Positions 1 to 7,665 of a stretch of 64,000 bases of DNA are shown here, piece after piece. The notes below the pieces were generated by a model, which ran no database searches, was not told where the DNA came from, and was given only the letters and a program-made list of their open reading frames with translations. Positions within the stretch are counted from its first letter, which is position 1; the number at the start of each line of letters is the position of its first letter. Made by a program: the position numbers and the translations under genes. This DNA is from Vescimonas sanitatis. GTDB taxonomy: Bacteria; Bacillota; Clostridia; Oscillospirales; Oscillospiraceae. The DNA is taken from the NCBI RefSeq assembly GCF_049060325.1, contig NZ_JBMGPW010000006.1, positions 124,001 through 188,000 of the forward strand, in the 5' to 3' direction.

Positions 1-414
1 GTGACGCCGGAGAGCCTGCTGCAGCGGCAGGGCTTCCTGACGGAGCTGGCCGGGGACTACAACGCCGCAGAGCTGGTGTGGTCGGTGCCCAAGTTCGATG
101 TGAAGTCCTCCACGGGGCTGAATGAGGCGCTGCGCTCGCTGGGCGTGACTGGCGCTTTTGACGGGACAAAGGCGGACTTTACGCCGCTGACCGACAACGG
201 CGCGGTGGTGGACAGCGTCATGCAGGCGGCGCGGGTGAAGATCGACGAGGACGGCGTGGAGGCCGCGGCCTACACGGAGCTGGTCTGCGCGGACTCGGCC
301 ATGATGGAAGTGCCGCCCACCGTGGAGATGGAGTTGGATCGGCCGTTCCTGTTCGTGATTTTCGACTACAACAATGTGCCGCTGTTTGTGGGCACGGTGA
401 ATACGGTGGCGTGA
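1..414 (+). CDS. Serpin family protein, C-terminal part (5' end outside window)
   Basis: This is the last 137 residues of a serpin (serine protease inhibitor). The segment EDGVEAAAYT matches the flexible hinge that precedes the reactive-centre loop, and small residues there are typical of inhibitory serpins. The ending RPFLFVIFDYNNVPLFVG is the classic C-terminal serpin signature (RPFLF...PLFVG). The loop residues around TELVCADSAMMEV would hold the scissile bond; the target protease cannot be read from sequence. Serpins are usually 350-400 residues, so about two thirds of the gene lies upstream. The GTG at position 1 is not a real start. Confidence 0.9.
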   Translation: MTPESLLQRQGFLTELAGDYNAAELVWSVPKFDVKSSTGLNEALRSLGVTGAFDGTKADFTPLTDNGAVVDSVMQAARVKIDEDGVEAAAYTELVCADSAMMEVPPTVEMELDRPFLFVIFDYNNVPLFVGTVNTVA

Positions 415-476
415 AACTTTAAAAAGCGACCGGCAAAAGCTACAAAAATACCTGAAAAAATTTGTATAGGAAATAG

Positions 477-505
477 AAAAATCCCCTTGACATAAGGGGA
501 TTTTT
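477..505 (+). terminator. Terminator of the serpin gene
   Basis: Twelve-base-pair stem (477-488 with 494-505) around a five-base loop, followed by a T-rich tract (TTTTTCCTTT). Its loop contains most of the -35 box of the next promoter. Confidence 0.85.
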
Positions 506-515
506 CCTTTATTAT
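487..515 (+). promoter_or_regulatory. Promoter of the rpsJ ribosomal operon
   Basis: TTGACA at 487-492, a 17-base spacer, then TATTAT at 510-515. The -35 hexamer straddles the loop of the preceding terminator hairpin. It is the only good consensus promoter seen ahead of the 16-kb operon. Confidence 0.7.
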
Positions 516-521
516 ATATGG

Positions 522-807
522 GTACGCGCGCGAAGGGTGCTGCACACCCGGAGGCGTTTGCAACTGCGATGAACCGGGAGATTGCTCCGCAAGGAGGTAA
601 CTTCCGGGGAGTATGTCCGATAATCGGGCGGCTGAGAGATTTCTGTTCGTCGGCGTAGATCGCCGCGCCAGAAGGGCACCGGCCTGATCGCCGGTGTTTC
701 TTATGAGTCGGAATGATACGCACGGAACGGCGTATAAGAAATTTCCCGCCGTACGGCATTGGTCAAAGCAACAAAAACCGTACGAATTTTATGGAGGAAC
801 AAACCAA
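522..807 (+). promoter_or_regulatory. Long structured 5' leader of the rpsJ operon
   Basis: About 286 bases lie between the predicted transcription start and rpsJ with no convincing gene. Several hairpins are visible: GGTG/CACC near 536-549, GGAG/CTCC near 579-588, CGGCG/CGCCG near 652-666, and a 7-bp stem CACCGGC/GCCGGTG (677-683 with 690-696) followed by TTTCTT, which could act as a weak attenuator. Such leaders commonly bind a ribosomal protein for autoregulation. Which protein binds here is not evident, and I could not match a named family. Confidence 0.5.
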
Positions 808-1116
808 ATGGCAAAAGAAATGATCCGCATTCGTCTGAAGGCCTATGACCACCAGGTCATCGACCAGTCCGCAGAGAAGATCGTCGAGACCGCCAAGCGC
901 ACCGGCGCTACCGTCTCCGGCCCGATCCCCCTGCCCACCAAGAAAGAGATCGTCACCATCCTGCGCGCTACCCACAAGTATAAGGACAGCCGTGAGCAGT
1001 TCGAGCGCCGCACCCACAAGAGACTGATCGACATCACCAACTCCACCCCCAAGACCGTGGAGGCGCTGATGGCTCTGGATCTGCCCGCCGGTGTGGAGAT
1101 CGAGATCAAGCTGTAA
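808..1116 (+). CDS. rpsJ: Ribosomal protein S10 (uS10)
   Basis: 102 residues, normal length for S10 (also NusE, the antitermination partner of NusB). It opens with MAKEMIRIRLKAYDH and has the conserved GPIPLPT and FERRTHKRLID segments. The ATG at 808 follows a GGAGG at 793-797; the in-frame GTG at 694 is rejected because it lies in the structured leader. First gene of the operon. Confidence 0.97.
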   Translation: MAKEMIRIRLKAYDHQVIDQSAEKIVETAKRTGATVSGPIPLPTKKEIVTILRATHKYKDSREQFERRTHKRLIDITNSTPKTVEALMALDLPAGVEIEIKL

Positions 1117-1148
1117 ACACCTTATATAATATCCCTGCAAACGAATTT

Positions 1149-1214
1149 GCTTGCTACCCAGCCGGGGCGCTAACTTGCGTGAGGCGTTCCGGGGGTTACG
1201 TCGGCAGAGCAAGC
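1149..1214 (+). other. Long hairpin in the rpsJ-rplC gap
   Basis: The 158-base gap holds one extended stem: GCTTGCT (1149-1155) pairs with AGCAAGC (1208-1214), and inside it GCCG with CGGC, CG with CG and TAAC with GTTA, separated by small bulges. No T-run follows, so it is not a terminator. It could be an RNA processing site or a binding site for L3, L4 or another protein of the operon. Confidence 0.55.
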
Positions 1215-1274
1215 GGCTTCTACCCAATGGAAGTTGAATCTATGTCGACCAATAACCTTTAAGGAGGATCATAC

Positions 1275-1994
1275 ATGAAGGCAATCATTGGCAAGAAAGT
1301 CGGTATGTCTCAGATCTTCGACGAAAACGGCAAGGTCATCCCCGTCACCGTTATCGAGGCGGGTCCCTGCACCGTCGTCCAGAAGAAGACTGCCGAGAAG
1401 GAAGGCTACGCCGCTGTGCAGCTGGGCTTCGAGGATGTCCCCGAGCGCAAGCTGACCAAGCCCGAGATGGGCCACCTGAACAAGGCGGGCGTGGCTCCCA
1501 AAAAGTACCTGCGCGAGTTCGACCTGGAGAACGCCGCCGAGCTGAACATCGGCGACATCATCAAGGCCGACACGTTCCACGAGGGTGACTTCGTTGACGT
1601 GACCGGCACCACCAAGGGTCACGGCTACCAGGGCGTTGTGAAGCGCTGGAACGCCGGCCGTACCCCCATGAGCCACGGCGGCGGCCCCGTCCATCGTCAT
1701 GCCGGTTCCATGGGCTCTACCACCGATCCCAGCCGTATCTTCAAGGGCAAGATCGGCGCCGGCCAGATGGGCTGCGACCAGGTGACCATCCAGAACCTGG
1801 ACATCGTGAAGGTCGATCCTGAGCTGAACATGATCGCGGTCCGCGGCGCCATCCCCGGCCCCAAGGGCGGTCTGGTGCTCATCAAGTCCACCGTTAAGAC
1901 CCACCGCATCAAGCACGCTGACGCTGGTATCAGCAACAACCCGCAGAAGGCTTCCGGTCGTAACCCGCAGAAGGCTTCCGCCCGCACTAAGTAA
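1275..1994 (+). CDS. rplC: Ribosomal protein L3 (uL3)
   Basis: 239 residues; starts MKAIIGKKVGMSQIF and contains the conserved MSHGGGPVHRHAGSMG segment around the universally modified glutamine region and the central extension that reaches the peptidyl transferase centre. It is about 20-30 residues longer than usual because of a basic tail with two NPQKAS copies. AAGGAGG precedes the ATG at normal spacing. Confidence 0.97.
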   Translation: MKAIIGKKVGMSQIFDENGKVIPVTVIEAGPCTVVQKKTAEKEGYAAVQLGFEDVPERKLTKPEMGHLNKAGVAPKKYLREFDLENAAELNIGDIIKADTFHEGDFVDVTGTTKGHGYQGVVKRWNAGRTPMSHGGGPVHRHAGSMGSTTDPSRIFKGKIGAGQMGCDQVTIQNLDIVKVDPELNMIAVRGAIPGPKGGLVLIKSTVKTHRIKHADAGISNNPQKASGRNPQKASARTK

Positions 1995-2014
1995 GGAAAG
2001 GAGTGCTTAAGGAA

Positions 2015-2638
2015 ATGTCTGCTATCAAAGTTTTGAACATGGCCGGCGCTGAGGTCGGTACTGTTGAGCTGAACGACAGCATCTTCGGCGTGGAGCCGAA
2101 CACCGCCGTCGTGCACGAAGTGGTCAAGAACCACCTGGCAAATTGCCGGCAGGGCACCCAGAGCGCTCTGACCCGCGCCGAGGTCTCCGGCGGCGGCAAG
2201 AAGCCCTGGCGTCAGAAGGGTACCGGTCACGCCCGTCAGGGCAGCACCCGCGCGCCCCAGTGGACCCACGGCGGCATCGTGTTCGCCCCCAAGCCCCGCA
2301 GCTACTCTTACGTTCTGAACAAGAAGGTCAAGAGACTGGCTATGAAATCTGCTCTGTCTGCCAAGGCTGCTGCCGGCGAGATCATCGTCATCGACAGCAT
2401 CAAGATGGACAGCATCAAGACCAAGGACTTCCGCGCGTTCCTGAACGCCGTCAAGGCCGACGGTAAGTCTCTGGTGGTCACCCCCGCCAAGGACGAGATC
2501 GTCGTCAAGAGCGCCCGCAACATCCCCGGCGTCGAGACCTCTATGGCCAACCTGATCAATGTCTATGACATTCTCAAGGCCAAGTATCTGGTGCTGGATA
2601 AGGAAGCCCTCACCGTGATCGAGGAGGTGTTCGCGTAA
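2015..2638 (+). CDS. rplD: Ribosomal protein L4 (uL4)
   Basis: 207 residues, with the L4 loop RAEVSGGGKKPWRQKGTGHA that lines the exit tunnel and GGIVFAPKPRSYSY after it. I chose the ATG at 2015 (MSAIKVLN) with AAAGGAG at 1997-2003; an in-frame GTG at 2003 overlaps that ribosome binding site and is unlikely. Its stop overlaps the rplW start by one base (TAATG), indicating coupled translation. Confidence 0.96.
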   Translation: MSAIKVLNMAGAEVGTVELNDSIFGVEPNTAVVHEVVKNHLANCRQGTQSALTRAEVSGGGKKPWRQKGTGHARQGSTRAPQWTHGGIVFAPKPRSYSYVLNKKVKRLAMKSALSAKAAAGEIIVIDSIKMDSIKTKDFRAFLNAVKADGKSLVVTPAKDEIVVKSARNIPGVETSMANLINVYDILKAKYLVLDKEALTVIEEVFA

Positions 2639-2934
2639 TGGCTAACGTATACGACATCATCATCCGTCCCATCATTACCGAGCGTTCCATGGCCGCTACT
2701 TCCGACAAGAAGTACGTGTTCGAGGTGGCGCCCTCCGCCGGTAAGATCGAGATCAAGAACGCCGTGGAGAAGATCTTCGGCGTGAAGGTCGCCAAGGTCA
2801 ATACCATCAACTACGATGGCAAGACCAAGCGCATGGGCGCCGGCCGTCCCGGTACCCGTAAGAGCTGGAAGAAAGCGTATGTCCAGCTGGCTAAGGATTC
2901 CAAGACCATCGAGTTCTTCGAGGGTATGGTGTAA
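2638..2934 (+). CDS. rplW: Ribosomal protein L23 (uL23)
   Basis: 98 residues, typical length. Begins MANVYDIIIRPIITERS, the L23 N-terminal signature, and has the AKVNTINYDGKTKR strand pair that contacts 23S rRNA near the tunnel exit, where trigger factor docks. Starts within the stop codon of rplD. Confidence 0.96.
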   Translation: MANVYDIIIRPIITERSMAATSDKKYVFEVAPSAGKIEIKNAVEKIFGVKVAKVNTINYDGKTKRMGAGRPGTRKSWKKAYVQLAKDSKTIEFFEGMV

Positions 2935-2952
2935 GAGAAGGGAGTGTAGAGA

Positions 2953-3789
2953 ATGTCTATTAAAACTTTTAAGCCGACCACCCCTTCCCGCCGCCACATG
3001 ACTGTTTCCGGCTTCGACGGTATCGACAAGCACGCGAAGCCTGAAGCCAGCCTCGTTGAGGTGCTGAAGAAGAACGCTGGTCGCAACAGCTACGGCCGCA
3101 TCACCGTCCGTCATCGCGGCGGCGGCGAGAAGCGCAAGTATCGCATCATCGACTTCAAGCGCGACAAGATGGACATGGAAGCCACCGTTCTGCGCCTGGA
3201 GTACGATCCCAACCGCAGCGCCAACATCGCCCTGGTCCAGTACGAGGATGGCGAGAAGCGCTACATCGTCGCTCCCGTTGGTCTGGCCACTGGCGACAAG
3301 GTGATCTCCAGCGCCGCTGCCGATATCAAGCCCGGCAACTGCCTGCCCATCGCCAACATCCCCGTGGGTACCGTGATCCACAACATCGAGATGCACCCCG
3401 GCAAGGGCGCCCAGCTGGTTCGCTCCGCCGGCGCCTATGCCCAGCTGATGGCTAAGGAAGGCGACAACGCCCAGATCCGTATGCCCTCCGGCGAGGTCCG
3501 CATCATCCGTACCAACTGCAAGGCCTGCATCGGTCAGGTCGGCAATCTGGAGCACGAGAACATCCAGATCGGTAAGGCCGGTCGTAAGCGTCACATGGGT
3601 TGGCGTCCCACCGTGCGCGGCTCCGTCATGAACCCCTGCGATCACCCCCACGGCGGCGGTGAAGGCAAGTCCCCCGTGGGCCGTCCCGGTCCTGTCACTC
3701 CTTGGGGCAAGCCGGCTCTGGGTTACAAGACCCGCAAGAAGAAGAACCCCACCGACAAGTTCATTGTCAAGCGTCGCAACGTGAAGTAA
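2953..3789 (+). CDS. rplB: Ribosomal protein L2 (uL2)
   Basis: 278 residues, standard L2. Contains GRITVRHRGGGEKRKYR near the N-terminus and RGSVMNPCDHPHGGGEGK near the C-terminus, which includes the conserved histidine region of the subunit interface required for peptidyl transferase assembly. Ends with KKKNPTDKFIVKRRNVK. Confidence 0.98.
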   Translation: MSIKTFKPTTPSRRHMTVSGFDGIDKHAKPEASLVEVLKKNAGRNSYGRITVRHRGGGEKRKYRIIDFKRDKMDMEATVLRLEYDPNRSANIALVQYEDGEKRYIVAPVGLATGDKVISSAAADIKPGNCLPIANIPVGTVIHNIEMHPGKGAQLVRSAGAYAQLMAKEGDNAQIRMPSGEVRIIRTNCKACIGQVGNLEHENIQIGKAGRKRHMGWRPTVRGSVMNPCDHPHGGGEGKSPVGRPGPVTPWGKPALGYKTRKKKNPTDKFIVKRRNVK

Positions 3790-3804
3790 AGGAGGCAAGA
3801 GAAT

Positions 3805-4068
3805 ATGAGCAGATCTATCAAAAAAGGCCCGTATGTTGCCCCTGAGCTGCTGAAGCGGGTCGAAGAGATGAACGCCAAGGGCGAGAAGAACGTGCTGAAG
3901 ACCTGGAGCCGCAGCTCCACCATCTTCCCCGCCTTCGTCGGTCACACCATCGCTGTCCACGACGGCCGCCGTCATGTGCCTGTCTATGTGCAGGAGGACA
4001 TGGTGGGTCACAAGCTGGGCGAGTTCGCGCCCACTCGTACCTTCCGCGGCCATACCAAGAAAGCTTAA
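3805..4068 (+). CDS. rpsS: Ribosomal protein S19 (uS19)
   Basis: 87 residues, slightly shorter than the usual 92-93. Begins MSRSIKKGPYVAPELL and has TWSRSSTIFPAFVGHTIAVH and the C-terminal GEFAPTRTFRGHTKK. Head of the 30S subunit, pairs with S13. AAAGGAGG precedes the ATG. Confidence 0.97.
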   Translation: MSRSIKKGPYVAPELLKRVEEMNAKGEKNVLKTWSRSSTIFPAFVGHTIAVHDGRRHVPVYVQEDMVGHKLGEFAPTRTFRGHTKKA

Positions 4069-4088
4069 AAAGGAGGATGCAGAGTAAT

Positions 4089-4424
4089 ATGGAAGCGAAA
4101 GCATATCTGAGATACGTCCGCATCTCTCCCCGCAAGGTCCAGATCGTCTGCGATCTGATCCGCGGCAAGGATGCCAAGACTGCTATGGCGATCCTGATGA
4201 ACACCCCGAAGTCCGCCTCCGAGCCTCTGGTCAAGCTGCTCAAGAGCGCCTGCGCCAACGCGGAGAACAACTTCAGCATGGATCCCGACAAGCTGGTCGT
4301 GACCCAGGTGTTCGCCACCCCCGGCCCCATCCTGAAGCGGATGATGCCCCGTGCACAGGGCCGTGCCTATCGCATCAACAAGAGAACCTCTCATGTGACG
4401 CTGGCCGTCGCGGAGAGAGACTAA
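4089..4424 (+). CDS. rplV: Ribosomal protein L22 (uL22)
   Basis: 111 residues. Opens MEAKAYLRYVRISPRKVQ and keeps the long beta-hairpin region PILKRMMPRAQGRAYRI that reaches into the exit tunnel and is a site of macrolide resistance mutations. The ATG at 4089 is chosen over the in-frame ATG at 4077, which sits inside AGGAGGATG. Confidence 0.96.
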   Translation: MEAKAYLRYVRISPRKVQIVCDLIRGKDAKTAMAILMNTPKSASEPLVKLLKSACANAENNFSMDPDKLVVTQVFATPGPILKRMMPRAQGRAYRINKRTSHVTLAVAERD

Positions 4425-4443
4425 GAAAGGGAGGAACAGTTAA

Positions 4444-5298
4444 ATGGGTCAGAAAGTTAATCCCCATGGTATGCGCGTGGGCGTCATCAAGGACTGGGAT
4501 TCCCGCTGGTATGCCAGCAATGAGAAGGTCGGCGATCTGCTGGTCGAGGATCACAAGATCCGTGTGTACCTGAAGAAGCTGCTGTTTGCCGCCGGTGTCT
4601 CCAAGATCGAGATCGAGCGCAGCAACGAGGTCGTCACCATCTATCTGCACGTGGCACGCCCCGGCGTGGTCATCGGCAAGGGCGGCGAGCAGATCGAGCA
4701 GTACCGCAAGGACGTGGAGAAGCTGATCGGCAAGACCGTGAAGCTGAACATCGTCGAGGTCCGCAACCCCGATATGGACGCGCAGCTGGTGGCCGAGAAC
4801 ATCGCCGCACAGCTGGAGAAGCGTATCTCTCACCGCCGCGCTATGAAGAACGCCATGGGCCGCGCTATGCGCGCCGGCGCCAAGGGCATCAAGTGCAACT
4901 GCGGCGGCCGTCTGGGCGGCCGCGAGATCGCCGGCAGCGAGCACTATCACGAGGGTACCATCCCCCTGCAGACGCTGCGTGCCGACATCGACTACGGCTT
5001 TGCTGAGGCTGCTACCACCTTCGGCCGCATCGGCGTGAAGGTTTGGATCTACAAGGGCGAGATCCTGTCCCAGGCCCTGCGCACCACCCCGCGCACGCTG
5101 GACACCAGCAAGCCCTATCAGGAGCGTCGTGAGCGTCGCGGCAACCGTCGTGACGGTGACCGCCGCGGTGGCTTCCGCCGCGATGGCCAGAACGGCGGCT
5201 TCAACCGTGACCGTCAGAACGGCGGCTTCAACCGCGGTCCCCGTCCCGAGGGCGGCTTCCGCAAGCCTGCAGAAAAGAAAGAAGGAGGCGCTCAGTAA
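4444..5298 (+). CDS. rpsC: Ribosomal protein S3 (uS3) with Arg/Gly/Asn-rich tail
   Basis: 284 residues against the usual 210-230. The KH domain (VVIGKGGEQIEQYRKDV, about residues 77-95) and the C-domain IAGSEHYHEGTIPLQTLRADIDYG are normal. After about residue 220 comes a low-complexity tail rich in Arg, Gly, Asn and Asp with two GGFNRD/GGFNRG units. S3 forms the mRNA entry helicase with S4 and S5, so a basic tail could touch incoming mRNA. Its stop overlaps the rplP start (TAATG). Confidence 0.97.
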   Translation: MGQKVNPHGMRVGVIKDWDSRWYASNEKVGDLLVEDHKIRVYLKKLLFAAGVSKIEIERSNEVVTIYLHVARPGVVIGKGGEQIEQYRKDVEKLIGKTVKLNIVEVRNPDMDAQLVAENIAAQLEKRISHRRAMKNAMGRAMRAGAKGIKCNCGGRLGGREIAGSEHYHEGTIPLQTLRADIDYGFAEAATTFGRIGVKVWIYKGEILSQALRTTPRTLDTSKPYQERRERRGNRRDGDRRGGFRRDGQNGGFNRDRQNGGFNRGPRPEGGFRKPAEKKEGGAQ

Positions 5299-5732
5299 TG
5301 CTTCTGCCCAAGAGAGTTAAGTACCGCAGAGTACACCGTGGCCGCCTCACCGGTAAGGCCATGCGCGGCAACAAGGTCACCTACGGCGAATACGGCCTGG
5401 TGGCTCTGGAGCCCAGCTGGATCACCAGCAACCAGATCGAGGCGGCTCGTATCGCCATGACCCGCTACACCAAGCGTGGCGGTCAGGTCTGGATCAAGAT
5501 CTTCCCCGACAAGCCCATCACCGAGAAGCCGGCCGAGACCCGTATGGGTTCCGGTAAGGGTTCCCCCGAGTATTGGGTCGCAGTAGTCAAGCCCGGCCGT
5601 GTCATGTTCGAGATCGCCGGTGTTTCTGAAGAGGTCGCCCGCGAGGCCCTGCGTCTGGCCAGCCACAAGCTGCCCATCAAGACGAAGATCGTCAAGCGCG
5701 AGGATCTCGAAGCCCAGGAAGTAGGTGAATGA
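5298..5732 (+). CDS. rplP: Ribosomal protein L16 (uL16)
   Basis: 144 residues, standard. Starts MLLPKRVKYRRVHRGRLTGK and contains the conserved RMGSGKGSPEYWVAVVKPG segment that lies near the A-site tRNA. Overlaps rpsC by one base. Confidence 0.97.
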   Translation: MLLPKRVKYRRVHRGRLTGKAMRGNKVTYGEYGLVALEPSWITSNQIEAARIAMTRYTKRGGQVWIKIFPDKPITEKPAETRMGSGKGSPEYWVAVVKPGRVMFEIAGVSEEVAREALRLASHKLPIKTKIVKREDLEAQEVGE

Positions 5733-5733
5733 G

Positions 5734-5925
5734 ATGAAGGCAACTGAAGTACGTGCAATGACCGTGGAGCAGCTGAACGAGAAGCTGGACTCCCTGAAGA
5801 AGGATCTGTTCTTCCTGCGTATGCAGCACGCAACCAATCAGCTGGACAATCCTCTCAAGATCGCCGAGACCAAGCGCGACATCGCTCGTGTGAAGACCGT
5901 TATCCGTGAAAAGGAGGAGAAGTAA
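5734..5925 (+). CDS. rpmC: Ribosomal protein L29 (uL29)
   Basis: 63 residues. MKATEVRAMTVEQLNEKLDSL followed by the helical FFLRMQHATNQLDN and KRDIARVKTVIREKE segments typical of L29. Start chosen at ATG 5734, two bases after the rplP stop; GTG 5725 is an alternative that would overlap rplP. Confidence 0.94.
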   Translation: MKATEVRAMTVEQLNEKLDSLKKDLFFLRMQHATNQLDNPLKIAETKRDIARVKTVIREKEEK

Positions 5926-5926
5926 C

Positions 5927-6190
5927 ATGGAAGAGAAGAGAATTTCCTCCCGCAAGACCAGAGTCGGCAAGGTCGTTTCCGATAAGATGGACAAGACCGT
6001 GGTCGTCGCCATCGAGGACCGCGTCGCCCATCCTCTGTATAAGAAGATCGTCGGCCGTACCTATAAGCTGAAGGCTCACGACGAGCAGAACGCTTGCGGT
6101 GTTGGCGACGTCGTGAAGGTGATGGAGACCCGCCCCCTGTCCAAGGACAAGCGCTGGCGCGTGGTCGAGATCGTCGAGAAGGCTAAGTAA
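5927..6190 (+). CDS. rpsQ: Ribosomal protein S17 (uS17)
   Basis: 87 residues, OB fold. RKTRVGKVVSDKMDKTVVVA and HPLYKKIVGRTYKLKAHDE are the S17 signatures. AAGGAGGAG overlaps the end of rpmC and sets the start at 5927, one base after the rpmC stop. Confidence 0.96.
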   Translation: MEEKRISSRKTRVGKVVSDKMDKTVVVAIEDRVAHPLYKKIVGRTYKLKAHDEQNACGVGDVVKVMETRPLSKDKRWRVVEIVEKAK

Positions 6191-6205
6191 GGAGGTGCCG
6201 TAAGT

Positions 6206-6574
6206 ATGATCCAGCAAGAATCTTATCTGAAGGTCGCTGACAATACCGGCGCCAAAGAGATCAAGTGCATCCGCGTTCTGGGCGGCTCCAAGGTCAAGTA
6301 CGGCAACATCGGCGACGTCATCGTTGCCTCCGTGCGTAAGAGCACTCCCGGCGGTCAGGTGAAGAAGGGCGAGGTCGTCAAGGCCGTTATCGTCCGCAGC
6401 GCCAAGGGCGTGCGTCGTGCCGACGGCACCTATGTCCGTTTCGACGACAACGCCGCCGTCCTCATCAAGGACGACAAGAACCCCAGAGGCACCCGTATCT
6501 TTGGGCCGGTGGCTCGTGAGCTGCGCGACAAGGATTACATGAAGATCCTGTCCCTCGCTCCCGAAGTTATTTAA
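6206..6574 (+). CDS. rplN: Ribosomal protein L14 (uL14)
   Basis: 122 residues, exactly the usual length. MIQQESYLKVADNTGAKE and the C-terminal GPVARELRDKDYMKILSLAPEV are diagnostic. L14 forms bridge B8 and binds L19. Confidence 0.98.
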   Translation: MIQQESYLKVADNTGAKEIKCIRVLGGSKVKYGNIGDVIVASVRKSTPGGQVKKGEVVKAVIVRSAKGVRRADGTYVRFDDNAAVLIKDDKNPRGTRIFGPVARELRDKDYMKILSLAPEVI

Positions 6575-6589
6575 GGAGGGGACGGACAC

Positions 6590-6904
6590 ATGAACAATCT
6601 GAAGATCAAGAAGAACGACAAGGTGGTCGTTCTGTCTGGCAAGGACAAGGGCAAGACCGGCAAGGTGCTGGGCACCGTTCCCAGTGAGCGCAAGGTCGTG
6701 GTCGAGGGCATCAATATGGTGACCTGCCACATCAAGCCCCGCAAGCAGGGCGAAGAGGGCGGCATCGTCAAGCGCGAGGCGGCTATCTACGCCAGCAAGG
6801 TCCAGGTGGTCTGCCCCAAGTGCGACAAGGGCACCCGCGTGGCCTATGAGATCAAGGACGGCAAGAAAGTCCGCGTGTGCAAGCACTGCGGCGCTGCCCT
6901 GTAA
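6590..6904 (+). CDS. rplX: Ribosomal protein L24 (uL24)
   Basis: 104 residues. KOW motif region KKNDKVVVLSGKDKGKTGKV near the N-terminus. The C-terminal half carries two Cys pairs (CPKC and CKHC), a probable zinc ribbon seen in many Firmicute L24 proteins. Confidence 0.97.
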   Translation: MNNLKIKKNDKVVVLSGKDKGKTGKVLGTVPSERKVVVEGINMVTCHIKPRKQGEEGGIVKREAAIYASKVQVVCPKCDKGTRVAYEIKDGKKVRVCKHCGAAL

Positions 6905-6923
6905 AGAAAGGAGAGAGTAAGTA

Positions 6924-7463
6924 ATGGCACGTCTGAAAGTCAAGTATACCGAAGAAGTAGCTCCTGCTCTCTTCAAGAAGTTCGGCTACAAGTCCACCAT
7001 GCAGATCCCCAAGATCGACAAGGTCGTCGTGAACGTGGGCTGCGGTGAGGCGCGTGAGAACGCTAAGGTCCTGGACGCCGTGTGCGGCGACCTGGCCACC
7101 ATTACCGGCCAGAAGGCCATTGTCACCATCGCCAAGAAGTCCGTCGCGAACTTCAAGCTGCGTGAGGGTATGCCCGTGGGCGCCAAGGTCACGCTGCGCG
7201 GTGACAAGATGTGGGAGTTCCTGGATCGTCTGTTCAACGTGGCTCTGCCCCGTGTGCGTGACTTCCGCGGCATCAGCGCCAACGCCTTTGACGGCCGCGG
7301 CAACTATGCCCTGGGCATCAAGGAGCAGCTGATCTTCCCCGAGATCGAGTACGATAAGATCGACAAGATCCGCGGCATGGACATCGTCATCTGCACGACC
7401 GCCCAGACCGATGAAGAAGCTCGCGAGCTGCTGACTCTGGTCGGCGCTCCCTTTGAACGCTGA
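6924..7463 (+). CDS. rplE: Ribosomal protein L5 (uL5)
   Basis: 179 residues, standard. Contains KIDKVVVNVGCGEA, ITGQKAIVTIAKKSVANFKLR and RDFRGISANAFDGRGNYALG, all L5 hallmarks. Binds 5S rRNA with L18 in the central protuberance. Confidence 0.98.
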   Translation: MARLKVKYTEEVAPALFKKFGYKSTMQIPKIDKVVVNVGCGEARENAKVLDAVCGDLATITGQKAIVTIAKKSVANFKLREGMPVGAKVTLRGDKMWEFLDRLFNVALPRVRDFRGISANAFDGRGNYALGIKEQLIFPEIEYDKIDKIRGMDIVICTTAQTDEEARELLTLVGAPFER

Positions 7464-7479
7464 TTAGGAGGAGAACGAA

Positions 7480-7665
7480 ATGGCTAAGAAGTCTATGATC
7501 CTGAAGCAGCAGGCGCCTGCGAAATTCTCCACCCGCAAGTACAACCGGTGCAAGCTGTGCGGCCGTCCCCACGCCTACCTGCGTGACTACGGTGTGTGCC
7601 GTATCTGCTTCCGTACGCTGGCGTACAAGGGCGAGATCCCCGGCGTCCGCAAGGCTTCCTGGTGA
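7480..7665 (+). CDS. rpsZ: Ribosomal protein S14, zinc type (uS14)
   Basis: 61 residues, the short C+ form. Two Cys pairs, CKLCGR and CRICFR, bind zinc. Ends GEIPGVRKASW as in nearly all type Z S14 proteins. Lies before the 288-base structured gap. Confidence 0.97.
   Translation: MAKKSMILKQQAPAKFSTRKYNRCKLCGRPHAYLRDYGVCRICFRTLAYKGEIPGVRKASW

Noticed and set aside
2563..4104. 513-codon open frame on the minus strand over rplW-rplB-rpsS
   Set aside because: Shadow of ribosomal protein genes; composition is low-complexity and no ribosome binding site fits.
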